The notes under the pieces were generated by a model. The model was not told the origin of the DNA. It saw only the letters and a program-made list of their open reading frames with translations, and did no database searches. Below, one piece after another: positions 1 through 55,380 of a stretch of DNA of 64,000 bases (position 1 is the first letter of the stretch; each line of letters begins with the position of its first letter). The stretch comes from Tridacna crocea (lineage: Eukaryota > Mollusca > Bivalvia > Cardiida > Cardiidae), in the NCBI GenBank assembly GCA_943736015.1, contig OX031058.1:1999001-2063000 (forward strand). The letters are read 5' to 3'. Both the position numbers and the translations under genes were made by a program.

Positions 1-40
1 TTTCTCAGAGTTGTTAAAAGTCGAGTTGATAAAGGGTTAA
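1..40 (-). mobile_element. piggyBac-like MITE, family 1, right end only
   Basis: The end of an inverted copy cut by the window edge; it finishes with aaagggttaa. Throughout, plus orientation means the CACACAATCCC end comes first. Confidence 0.6.
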
Positions 41-55
41 CTTGCTGGCTATCAT

Positions 56-272
56 TTAACCCTTTAACACACAATCCCGACTTTTAACAACCCTGAGATA
101 GAAGCCTTTTGAAAACATTGTGGGAAAAGGAGAAAATGCTGGTAACCTTTTCCCACAATGTTTTCTACCCTGCTGGAAACAAATTTCAATTTTTGAGTTA
201 CATATAATTTGTCGTCTGCAAGTGCTTTCAATTTGGACCAGTCTAAAATTTTGTCGTTCGGTAAAGGGTTAA
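56..272 (+). mobile_element. piggyBac-like MITE, family 1
   Basis: TTAACCCTTTAACACACAA to GGTAAAGGGTTAA. The central palindrome is truncated: after gctggtaacc the second arm begins directly at ttttccc, so half the hairpin is lost. Confidence 0.85.
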
Positions 273-387
273 GAAGTAAGAAATATGTAAGCAAAAAATT
301 TTCTGGTAAAGACATAAAAACCTGAAAATTGAATTATTTGGTTATGTTAAACAAATTTTAGATAGTCCATTCTACTTATTCTGTATT

Positions 388-615
388 TTAACCCTTTACC
401 ACACAATCCCAATTTTAAATGCCACTGCAGAAGAAGGCCTTTGAAGACATTCTGATAAAAGAGAAAATGCTGATACTCAGCATTTTCTTCTTTTCCCACA
501 ATGATTACTACCCTATCTAAAATAGAAATCATCATTTGAACAACATTTGCTCTGTTGTCCACCAACACTTCCTCTTTGGTTGAGTTCAATATTTTGTGAT
601 TTGGTAGAGAGTTAA
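388..615 (+). mobile_element. piggyBac-like MITE, family 1
   Basis: Full length with TTAA at both ends, but diverged in the palindrome and right half. Confidence 0.8.
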
Positions 616-616
616 A

Positions 617-849
617 ATAACCCTTTACGCCATAAGGCATTTCAATTGTATCTGTAATTGACCCTAAATAACAGCAAGGATGAAGCCGTTTTTTACGGGT
701 ATAATTATGACACCTTTTGATAGCATAGAAAACATTGTAACAAAAGGTGAAATTGCTCGTCACGTGCAATTTCACCTTTTGCCACAATGTTTTCCAGAGG
801 CTCCTACAAGCAATGCCTAGAAACAAGTATCTATGGAGTAAAGGGTTAA
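617..849 (+). mobile_element. piggyBac-like MITE, family 2
   Basis: Same type of ends (ATAACCCTTTACG... and AGTAAAGGGTTAA) but a different body. The central palindrome is built on ggtgaaattgctcgtcacg and its complement rather than ggagaaaatgctgg. It lies next to the family 1 copy ending at 615. Confidence 0.75.
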
Positions 850-998
850 GATTCCTTCTCATCTCACTGTACAGGGGACTGGAAGGATTTTCAAGACATA
901 ACGGGAAATTAAGACAAATATCCCAACCTCCCTCCCACCATCTCCATTTGCTGTTGATCTAATATTTTGGGACTTTTTTGAAAATCTAGATTATTTCT

Positions 999-1229
999 TT
1001 AACCCTTTACCTGATATGCTAATTTGGGGCTCTTCCATTTCACCAGCAAATAAAGATATGATGTCAAAAATATGAACAAATGAGGATACAAATATCTGAT
1101 TGAATGGAAAAACATTGTAGGAAAAGGAGAAATTGCTCGTTACGAGCAATTTCTCCTTTTCCCACAACATTTTCAAAAGTTGTCTGTTGTTGATACGTCA
1201 AAATGAGTATCTATGGAGTAAAGGGTTAA
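999..1229 (+). mobile_element. piggyBac-like MITE, family 2
   Basis: TTAACCCTTTACC to GTAAAGGGTTAA with palindrome core ggagaaattgctcgttacg; it shares the right end (gagtatctatggagtaaag) with the copy at 617-849. Confidence 0.75.
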
Positions 1230-1259
1230 ACTGTATATTCTGCTTTTTCCAAAAACTGT

Positions 1260-1478
1260 TTAACTCTTTACCAAACTACAAAGTTTTGGACTTGTCCAAA
1301 CTGAAAGCATTTGCAGACAACAAGCTAAACCTGACTCATAAATTGAAATTTGTCTTGGGAAGGCTAGAAAACATTGTGGGAAAAGGAGAAAATGCTGGTT
1401 ACCAGCATTTTCTCCTTTTCCTACAATGTTTTCAAAAGGCTTCTTTCTCAGGATCGCTAAAAGTCAGGATTGTGTTAA
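1260..1478 (-). mobile_element. piggyBac-like MITE, family 1
   Basis: Complete left end and palindrome; the right end is shortened (gattgtgttaa instead of gattgtgtggtaaagggttaa). Confidence 0.8.
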
Positions 1479-2321
1479 ACAGAAACACTATAAAAATCAC
1501 TTTCATGAGGCAGCCATTCTCAAGAGGTATCTCTTTAATGGGCTTTCCATATATTGACAGTTTAAAATATACAACCTCAAATTATGGTAGATAATTGCTT
1601 CTTTAGTGCAACTTTTGTTTACTCAAGTCTTAAGTTATAAATCAAAAAGCTAATTCTCTAATCTGTACTGTACCGTTTCAGTTACTTTAATTCTACTCAA
1701 ATAACAATTATATTTATCTAGGCTATTTTCACTCATTTAACCCTAGAAAAAAATTGCATCAGAAAAGTATAAACCCATCCTTAAAGCCCCAGTGTCACAC
1801 CAACTAGATCTTAGAACGTCTTAATCCGTCCTGATATGATTGAAAAACTGGTTCTGGTCAGGACAGAATATGTAATTTTGGTCTGATAATACCTGAAGGC
1901 CGTCTCACCAAACCTGTTCTTAGGATACGACATGATATTTCAGTCAATGATGTGCAAACACAGTGTAAATTGATGCCTGACTGCATCATGTCTTTAATAG
2001 GATCGAAGCACGGCAGTTCCGTTTGCAGTATGTCCACCTTGTTTTAAAATCGTTGTGACTCAGTCTAATTACAGGACAGGATGGACAGTAAGAAATTTCG
2101 AGCAGGCTCAAAGTTCTGCAGCAGCTTCCCATCCTAACCTGTCCATTAAGTTCGTAAACAGATTGTAAAAGGTTGCTAATATGTCCTCTCCATCTCAACA
2201 CAGTTCAAGTCTGTTCAGCAAAAGTTTTTGAAACGGAGTGAGAACGAGCTTGGTGTGGTGGGGGTATAGATATGGATGATCTCAGACTAAGTACATGTGC
2301 CTTTTTTTTTTTATTCTTAAC

Positions 2322-2520
2322 CAAACAACATTACTCTGACTTAACCAAACTAAGGGCATTTGAAGACAACATGATAAATGTAGTTAAAAAAGTCATATGT
2401 GTCACTGAAAGGTTAGAAAACATTTTAGGAAAAAGTTAATGCTGGTTATAGGCATTTTGTTCTTTTACAATAACGATTCCAAAGGTTCTTTTCTATAGTG
2501 TCATTAAAACTCAGAGGTAA
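2322..2520 (-). mobile_element. Degenerate family 1 MITE
   Basis: Recognisable from aaccaaacaac, aagggcatttgaagacaac and the gttagaaaacattttagg arm; ends not preserved. Confidence 0.5.
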
Positions 2521-2642
2521 CCTTTCTGTGCACTTTGTACGCACAAAATTTGCATAACCATGTAATTTAGCTCATGCTTCAGCCCATAACTTCAGATAAG
2601 GCAGCCATTACCAAGAAATATGTGTAAATCTATGCAAATCAG

Positions 2643-2870
2643 TTAACTCAGTACCAAATAACAAAATTTTTGGCTTGCTCAAATCGAAAGCATTTGCAGA
2701 TGACAAAATAAAAGTGACTGAAAATTTGAAATGGTTTTGTGAAGGGTAGAAAGCATTGTCGGAAAAGGAGAAAATGCTGGTAACCAGCATTTTCTCCTTT
2801 TCACACAATGTTTTCTATAGGCTTCTATCTCAGGGTCATCAAAAGTAGGGATTGTGTGGCAATGGGTTAA
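2643..2870 (-). mobile_element. piggyBac-like MITE, family 1
   Basis: TTAA-bounded, 228 bp, with a good central palindrome. Confidence 0.85.
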
Positions 2871-48882
<46,012 letters not shown>

Positions 48883-48919
48883 CTGAAAGAGAAAAGCAAT
48901 CAAGTTTGTTCCAACAAGA

Positions 48920-49085
48920 TTAATCCTGTTCCACACAAACCCAAGTTTTGATGATTGTGTGGAAGAAAGCTTTAGAAAGGACTGTGGGAAAAGGAAAAAA
49001 TGCTGGTAAGCAGCTTTTTCTCCTTTTCTCACAATGTTGTCCACCTTTTCAACTACAACTAACTTTAATTCAGCCACATACACAA
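48920..49085 (+). mobile_element. Degenerate family 1 MITE
   Basis: Left end cacacaaacccaagttttg and imperfect palindrome. Confidence 0.5.
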
Positions 49086-49156
49086 TCTTTCTAAAACTCT
49101 GTTGTTTATTTGTCCTGGAATCTCTTAATTTCTAAACCACAACCTGGTCCCCTAAC

Positions 49157-49336
49157 TTAACTCTTTACCAAACAATCCCTGCGTCCATGAATCTGTGAAA
49201 GAAGCCTTTTGGAAACATTGTGGGAATAGGAGAAAATGCTGGTAACCAGCATTTTAACGCCTGCATCACGTCACTTGAGTCACAAATGTTTTTTTATTTA
49301 GAGAAGTGTAAAATTTATTGCCTGGTAATGGGTTAA
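49157..49336 (+). mobile_element. piggyBac-like MITE, family 1, right half replaced
   Basis: TTAA-bounded; after gctggtaaccagcatttt the sequence departs from the family. This is the last copy before the retrotransposon block. Confidence 0.7.
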
Positions 49337-49465
49337 GTTTTCCATTTTTTTTTTTTTTCATTTTGAACTTTTCAGACAAAGTGTTTGAAGCACCTGAATC
49401 AAAAGAGTACGTTTGTGAATCGCATAGATCTACTACATTCATAAGCTGCAAAAAATTTTATTAGA

Positions 49466-49720
49466 AAAGAGGGCCAAGATGGCCCTGAATCGCTCACCTT
49501 GATTTTTGAGAGGACCACAGCCATTTTTTTTTTATATTTAAAGTTTTGAAATAAAATTGTTATTTTGCCAAGCAATTTTGAAAAGGTCACTTGTAAAAAT
49601 CATTTCAAAATCTGTCAACACCTCTACAACCATCACCACAGCCATGTTTTAGAGAAATCCAAATTCTGCTCATAAACTTTGGGATAGGTCACACAAGGAC
49701 CATTTTTTAACAAGAGCATA
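49466..49720 (+). mobile_element. aacaagaggg-type element, 5' fragment
   Basis: agagggccaagatggccctg and following bases match the start of the 24,951 element; broken off before any core unit. Confidence 0.6.
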
Positions 49721-49781
49721 TGCCCATTGGTGGCTGAAAATATCAGGTTGAACACTTGTTTGGTCCCAGTTTTCTTGTGTT

Positions 49782-49806
49782 ACCTAAACTGGCTTCTAGC
49801 CGAGGT
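49782..49806 (+). repeat. TTCTA hairpin left of element 1
   Basis: TGGC-TTCTA-GCCG with outer arms ACCT and AGGT, the same design as the retrotransposon hairpins, about 125 bp outside the 5' LTR. Confidence 0.45.
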
Positions 49807-49931
49807 GGTTTCACATGTTAGTTACAAATTAGGTCTACACAGAAAGGAAAGAAAGGCGACTTTAAATCAGGTTAGGGTATGACAGTGTAATCTTTACAGG
49901 CAGGAAGCGCCCAATTGACTGTAAAGCCAGT

Positions 49932-50194
49932 AGTGTTGTGACGTATGCAAAAATATCTACTCGAAACATTTTAGCGGGAAAAACCGACATCAGGGACCCA
50001 TCTACGAAGTACATGTATGAATTCACTCTCTTGAGAGCAGGCGAACCGTGCGGACGTTGCAAGACGACTTCTCCATAGAACCATAGAAGACAACGCCTAG
50101 ACAGAATTTCATACACGGTTACAGAACAGAAACCACAATAAGGACAGGTAATACTCTCCATTCCCTTTTTTGTTGCATTTTTGGCCACTCACTT
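49932..50194 (+). repeat. 5' LTR of element 1
   Basis: Starts agtgttgtgacgtatgc and ends ggccactcactt. It matches 58,597-58,842 over its length, apart from a 12-13 bp extra stretch near 50,014 and a small duplication near 50,085. The exact first and last bases are uncertain by one or two. Confidence 0.88.
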
Positions 50195-50198
50195 TATT

Positions 50199-50216
50199 TG
50201 GCGACGAGGATAAACT
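50199..50216 (+). other. Primer binding site
   Basis: tggcgacgaggataaac follows the LTR after a few bases, the position and TGGCGAC start usual for Ty3/gypsy tRNA primer sites. The tRNA was not identified. Confidence 0.6.
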
Positions 50217-50660
50217 TTCATTAGTTTTCGTTCAGTTTAACATAAATTTGTTTTTGTCTTCAATTTTCACGACTTGCACTAATTTTTCTTTTGTTTCAAT
50301 TTACTAAAAAAATTTTTGTAATTAAAGGGGAGAATTGTGGTTTACGTTCTTGAAATTAATTTTGATATTCATTTCAAGCCAGTATTTAGGTATTTTGGTA
50401 TTTCTTTTTTTTTTTACCAAAAAGCCTTCACATATTACAAGGTACAGTTGATTTTCAGCTTTCACTTTATAACTTTCAATTATCTGTAAGGTACTGGTTG
50501 TAGGTATCCAGGTTTAAGTGGGTTAGACTTTTTAGTATTTTCAATACCCCACCCACACATTTACAGCTTAGCCAGAGATTGGAAGATTTTGGTTTGGACC
50601 TTGTAAGCAGGATTTGTGAAAAAAGTAAGTGCATTATTTTTTCCTTTTGCAAATTTTCGG
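50217..50660 (+). other. 5' leader of element 1
   Basis: T-rich untranslated leader without an open frame. It contains taccccacccac (about 50,548), also present at 58,850 ahead of the gag of element 2, and caagccagta (about 50,385), resembling the flank left of the 5' LTR. Confidence 0.5.
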
Positions 50661-50885
50661 ATGAATATGTTCAAAGTAAACATCAATACAGCCCCAGCTG
50701 AGTCTTTACGTTTGGTCAGCGGCATTGGTGAGAAAAAAGCAAATGCTATCATGAAGCACAGACAAATTTATGGCAAAGTGACTAAAGAAGCTTTTGCTTT
50801 AATGTTTTTGGGAGAAATTCCTGATGGTGCTTGGGAATTGTTGGACTTTACTGAACCTTCTAGGTCAGATGTTCAATCTTTTTAG
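50661..50885 (+). CDS. Gag N-terminal helix-hairpin-helix domain, element 1
   Basis: The ATG at 50,661 (MNMFKVNIN) was chosen over the upstream GTG because element 2 starts alike (MNRMNIS). Residues 5-40 read VNINTAPAESLRLVSGIGEK then KANAIMKHR, the ComEA-type double HhH pattern in which GIG binds nucleic acid backbone. Residues after it, YGKVTKEAFALMFLG and WELLDFTEPSR, are also kept in element 2. A TAG at 50,883 stops the frame, but the same frame continues for 115 codons beyond it with coiled-coil sequence, so the stop looks like decay. Retrotransposon Gag proteins usually lack HhH, so the fusion is notable. Confidence 0.8.
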   Translation: MNMFKVNINTAPAESLRLVSGIGEKKANAIMKHRQIYGKVTKEAFALMFLGEIPDGAWELLDFTEPSRSDVQSF

Positions 50886-52430
50886 GGTGGGCAGAGGTCA
50901 AGGTCATCCTTCTTTGACTCCCCTGAAGTAGAAGCAGCCCAACTTAAAGCTGAAATTGAGGAGACTCAAGAGTCTTTGCGGCGTTTGTTAGCCTCCTCAG
51001 TTCCCCGCCCAAAAGTACCCCGTTTCCCAAATCTGGAACAATTAATTGAACAATTGCCTACACTTCCAAAGGAAAAGGTTGAGTCTGAAGATGCTGATAT
51101 ATATTTGTCATCTACGCCACCTAAACCCAAAACAAATAGGGATTCTTTGCAAATGTTTAATTTGGACACTTCCCATAAATATAATTCAGATCTTTCCTCT
51201 CTCCAAGAACTTCAGGAAAAAAACAGATAAACAAATTAGCGAATTGCAAAATTTAATTCTAAAACAACAGAACATACAAAAGTCATTGCAAGAATCAATA
51301 ATGCACTCAGAAAGAAAGGTAAGGTCTTCTAGACCAATAGAACAGAAAACGCATCTGTCTTCTAGACAGAGCGGGGAATATAGAGCTAGGTCTTCTAGAC
51401 CTACAGGACAGAATGACTCAATGGATGAGTCGGCGATGGCTTTAGGGATAAAAACTTCCGTACCACAGCCGTCAAAAATGAGCATAGATGGACTACAGTC
51501 TTCTAGACTGGACGCCCATCAAGATCACAGAAAGGGAATACAGTCTTTTAGACTGGACTCCCATCAGACAGGAGTAGATGGCATACAGTCTTCTAGACTG
51601 AATGCTATTCAGAGTAGGTCTGATTTTCGGTCTGATAGACTGGAAACCCAGCCAAGTATTAAAAAAGATAGCCAACTGTTTACTAGAGGTCAGGCCTTTA
51701 GATTGGACGATGATTATGGGTTGGAGACAAGACACTGGTGCCTATATTCAAGTAAATAATACCAGACCAAAGGTAATTCAAAACAATGCCAATGACTTCA
51801 CTGAAAAGAAAATGATACCCATATCCTTGGACCAGGTATTTGAATTTCATCCTGATAGTCCAAATATTTGCTGTAAATTCAGGTCACGTCTCCCTAAGTC
51901 CGTATCAGTAAACAAGAGAGGGGATCCACTTAGAACTCCCAGGAATTTAAAATTCGATGGAAAGACTAGTTGGTTTTCCTTCAAAAAATTATTTGATAGT
52001 TACAGGTCTGTTTACAATTGGTGTGACTAGGAATGTAGGGACTACCTGACTTGGAGTCTTGAGGGCAAAGCACTTGATTACTTCACCATTGCTACTAGAA
52101 TGGGGGAAGATTACAGTTTCGATGAAATTCTAAGAAAGTTAGAAAGTAGGTTTGGATCTTGCGATCTGACCCGAAACAACTAGGGTACATTTTCAAAATG
52201 CTTCTCAAAAGAATGAGGAATCTTTAGAAGATTGGGCAGATCGAGTTATGTCACTGGCAACATCAGCTTTCAATGATCTGCCTGAAGTTTATAGAGTACA
52301 GGAAGCAATTTCTAAATTTTGCCAAGGATGTCTTGATAAGGAAGCAGCCAAACATGCATGCTTCGAACATCCCAAAAGTATCCAAGAAGCCTTGAATGCC
52401 GTAAAACACCATCAATACATCTAATAGGAA
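50886..52430 (+). pseudogene. Gag middle and capsid region, element 1
   Basis: Continues the HhH frame with EAAQLKAEIEETQESL, a coiled coil, to a stop at 51,228. The coding sense then shifts at a run of seven A (about 51,218) into another frame to 51,757, and again near 51,720. The middle part is rich in SSRL/SSRP repeats that coincide with DNA hairpins. The capsid part has NLKFDGKTSWFSFKKLF, SYRSVYNW and DYLTWSLEGKALDYF, shared with element 2. Two further stops (52,029; about 52,180) interrupt it. Confidence 0.75.
51323..51600 (+). repeat. Six C-TTYTA-G hairpins in gag, element 1
   Basis: Sense-strand hairpins: GGTC/GACC at 51,323-51,335; TCTGTC/GACAGA at 51,354-51,370; TAGGTC/GACCTA at 51,387-51,403; CAGTC/GACTG at 51,496-51,510, 51,541-51,555 (loop TTTTA) and 51,586-51,600. 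They code for SSRP, SSRQ, SSRL or SFRL. Confidence 0.85.
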
Positions 52431-52697
52431 GTTGATGGACAGAAAACAAAAAATCGCAGACGCGATGATTTTTCTGTCAATGAAATCACAATAGAAGATG
52501 TGAAAAAGATAGTTAACGAGGCTTTAACAGCAAACAAGTCAGAAAATAAAAATAATACAGACCAAAATAAAGCAAAATCTGACGAAGAATGCTTCTTTTG
52601 CAAAAATAAAGGTCATTTTAAAAGAAAATACAAAGCATGGCTAAAGAGAAAGGAGAAGAAACAAAAAGATTCAAAAGAAAATAAAGATTTAAATTAA
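52431..52697 (+). pseudogene. Gag nucleocapsid zinc knuckle, element 1
   Basis: The frame holds ECFFCKNKGHFKRKYKAW, a CCHC knuckle in which the last cysteine has become tyrosine. In element 2 the same place reads CFFCKKAGHYKKDC with all four ligands. Basic tail with many lysines. Confidence 0.75.
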
Positions 52698-52801
52698 TAA
52701 GGACTGAGGCCGGGGACCACGTCCCTCAGTCCTGTGTCAAAGAAATACCAAGTGGTCAAAATAAAGTTGCCTTAAAAGAAAAAACGGTACATTCAGAGGA
52801 A

Positions 52802-53608
52802 AAGGCTTCTAGTCTTGAGAATGTACAGTACAAAGTTGAGGCTTCTAGTCTCAATAAAGTAAATCCAGAATTTAGCTTAACAGATATGCACAAAAAAGAA
52901 AACATCTTGAAAGTGCATAGGGTTTGTGCCGGTTCCTCCTTCATTCATTTGAAAGTCGGGGGGAAAGTTGTTAAAGCCAGAATCGATTCAGGCGCAGAAA
53001 TTTCAATTCTTTCAACTGCCATCTACAATGAATTAAAAGAAAAACCACAAAAAGTTTAAGATGTGGTCATGCAAATGGCTGATAAGAAAAATGTTTTGAA
53101 TGGCTTCATCACAAAGCCTATACAATTGGGAATTGGTAATCAAAATTTCAAGGAAAGACTTTATGTGGCACCCATAGCCGATGAGATGTTGCTGGGGCAC
53201 GACATCATGCATCATCTTGGTGTACTCCATGATATGTGCTCAGAAACGCTCATAGCCAATGGGGAAAAAATACCAATTACCACTTATCTAAAGGATGGCA
53301 AACCCTTAGTTGCTAGAATTTCTTTGACCAGGAAAGTTGTGGTGCCTCCAAATTCTGTTGTAAAAGTTCTAGGAAAATTGACAGATCCAGTTCGGGATTA
53401 TTGTTTGGAACCAGAAAACATCGTTTATGAGAAAGGAATTCTAATGCCTAGAACTATTAGACTATCAGGGGGTAAACCAGTCTTATGTTTTGTAAACCCC
53501 ACTGACAATTTTAAATCATTCAGAAAAAAATGACATAATAGCCAGTGCTTATGAAGTTGAAACTGTTTTTGAAGATATTGGCAACAAAGATTTGGCTTTT
53601 AGTCAAAT
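52802..53608 (+). repeat. Three TTYTA hairpins, gag-pol linkers of element 1
   Basis: AAGGC/GTCTT at 52,802-52,816, TTGAGGC/GTCTCAA at 52,836-52,854 and ATTTGGC/GTCAAAT with loop TTTTA at 53,590-53,608, using G-T pairs next to the loop. Confidence 0.8.
52913..53533 (+). pseudogene. Aspartic protease region, element 1
   Basis: VCAGSSFIHLKVGGK and ARIDSGAEISIL carry the retropepsin D-S-G active site (the usual DTG/DSG). A TAA at 53,057 cuts the frame. The following part (VMQMADKKNVLNGF, EMLLGHDIMHHLGVLHD) is the second half of the retropepsin fold with the ILG-like LLG. It processes Gag-Pol in active relatives. Confidence 0.8.
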
Positions 53609-53649
53609 GAGTTGTGAGGGGTCTATTTCAGTGATGGCTTCTAGCTGCA

Positions 53650-55260
53650 ATGATTCAGATCAGACACCAAATTTGCCAAAACATTTGCAAAGTGTATTTG
53701 AAGCATCAAAATCACTTAAATTCCTGTCAGGCGGGACATTTTTTACGGATCCTAAGGGATTACTCTGATGTCTTTGCTGAAAATGATTTTGATTTAGGCA
53801 ACTTTACGGCAATAGAACATGCTATAAACACTGGAGATGCGAAGCCAATTAAGCGAAAATTGCGCAGAACACCAGCATGCTTCGTCAATGAAGAGGAAGC
53901 TCACCTCAAAAAGATGATAGATGCTGGTGTAATTCAAGAATCATGTTCAGAATGGGCTTCGTCTCCCGTTCTCATAAGAAAAAGAGACGGATCAGTTCGC
54001 TGGTGTATTGATTATAGAGCCTTGAATGAGGTTACTGTAAAAGATACATTTCCATTACCTTTGGTCGAAGATTGTTTAGATACGTTGGCTGGGAATGTCT
54101 GGTTTTCTAAACTAGATGCTAATTCCGCATACTGGCAAGTTCGTGTCAAGCCAGAAGACAGTAAAAAGACAGCATTTTTAACAAAATTTGGGTTGTTTGA
54201 GCATATTAGAATGAGTTTTGGTCTAACAAATGCTCCAGCAACATTTTCAAGGGTAGTGAATTTCATTCTAAAAGGTCTGAAATGGAATGTTGTTCTAGCA
54301 TTTTTGGATGATATCTTGGTCATGGGGAAAACATTTGAAGATCACATAAGAAATTTGTGTGATGTCTTGCAAAGGTTCAGAGTACATGGCATGAAATTAA
54401 AGCCAAGGAAATGTGTTTTCTTTCAACCAGAAGTGGAATTTCTGGGTAGAAATGTCAATGGCGATTCTCTCTCAATGACACAGAAAGACACAGAAACGGT
54501 CAGAAATTGGCCTGAGCCAATTTCTGCAAAAGATGTAAAAAGGTTCCTTGGGCTGGCAAATTATCACAGATTATTTGTCAAGAATTTTGCAGAGTTAGCC
54601 CAACCCTTGTACAAACTGACAGGGGGTTGTCCCTTTGTTTGGGGAGAAAGGGAGAAAAAGTCCTTTGAATCTTTAAAAGCAGCATTAACAAGCCCACCAG
54701 TGTTAGCAATGCCTAACACAACAGACCAATTTATCTTGTATGTAGATGCATCCAATGTGGCCATAGGTGCTTAACTTATTCAAGTTCAAAATGGTGCAGA
54801 GAGAGTCATTGCTTATAGCAGTTTCTCTCTTACACCAGAGCAAAAGAAATACTAAACTACCAGAAAGGAGCTTCTCGCTATAGTTAGATTTACAAGACAG
54901 TGTCAATACTACCTTTTAGGTAATATCTTTACTGTACGTACACACCACTCCAGTCTTACTTCGTTATTGCGGTTCAAAGAACCGCAAGGCCAGCTAGCTA
55001 GATGGATTGTGGAACTATCTCAATACCATATGGTAGTAAAACATTGTGCGGGAATCAGACATGGAAATGCGGATGCACTTTCAAGGATCCCTGATCCTTT
55101 AAGTCCATGTTCTGATTATGTAGCTGGCATTAAGCCTGAAGATCTGCCATGTGGAGGTTGCAACTACTGCTCAAGGGCACATCGACAATGGGCAAGATTT
55201 TGCGAAGACATCAATGAGGCAGTAGGTTTAGCAAAGCGCGCAAGGGAGGCAACTCCCTAG
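53650..55260 (+). pseudogene. Reverse transcriptase and RNase H, element 1
   Basis: RT motifs in order: DAGVIQESCSEWASSPV, RWCIDYRALNEVTVKD, PLVEDCLDTL, FSKLDANSAYWQV, FGLTNAPATFSRVVNF, the catalytic FLDDILVMGKTFEDH, and FLGLANYHRLFVKNFA. RNase H follows at FILYVDASNVAIGA but is broken by TAA at 54,772 and 54,853; HGNADALSRIP marks its end. Opening frames upstream of about 53,745 are shifted. The FLDD form of YxDD is seen in Ty3/gypsy elements. Confidence 0.92.
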
Positions 55261-55380
55261 GGGGTGCACCATAAAGAAGCAGATGTCCAAAATGTTTAAC
55301 AAAGTTCAGTAGGAATTAATAAAATCACTTAAGAGGCCCCAAGGGTAGAGCAAGGGGGTCAGGGAGATCTTTTAGATCTG

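Noticed and set aside
1133..1594. 153-codon plus-strand open frame, and many similar frames containing ENIVGKGENAGYQHFLLFPQ-type peptides
   Set aside because: These translate the MITE palindrome and its flanks. They recur wherever a copy lies, on both strands, with no start context or conservation beyond the DNA repeat.
49366..49451. Possible further RTK exon on the minus strand (acceptor ttttttgcag, then LMNVVDLCDSQTYSF)
   Set aside because: No acceptable donor in the open frame, and the phase does not connect to the exon at 48,882; the alternative frame (YECSRSMRF) has only a weak donor.
50661..50885. Bacterial ComEA contamination
   Set aside because: The frame is followed by Gag capsid, zinc knuckle and pol of a retrotransposon between LTRs, and the same fusion occurs in element 2.
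54808..54822. ATTGC-TTATA-GCAGT hairpin in RNase H, also at 63,943-63,957
   Set aside because: It fits the loop rule, but it lies over the conserved IA(Y/F)SSFS coding motif, so it was not used as evidence for RNA selection.
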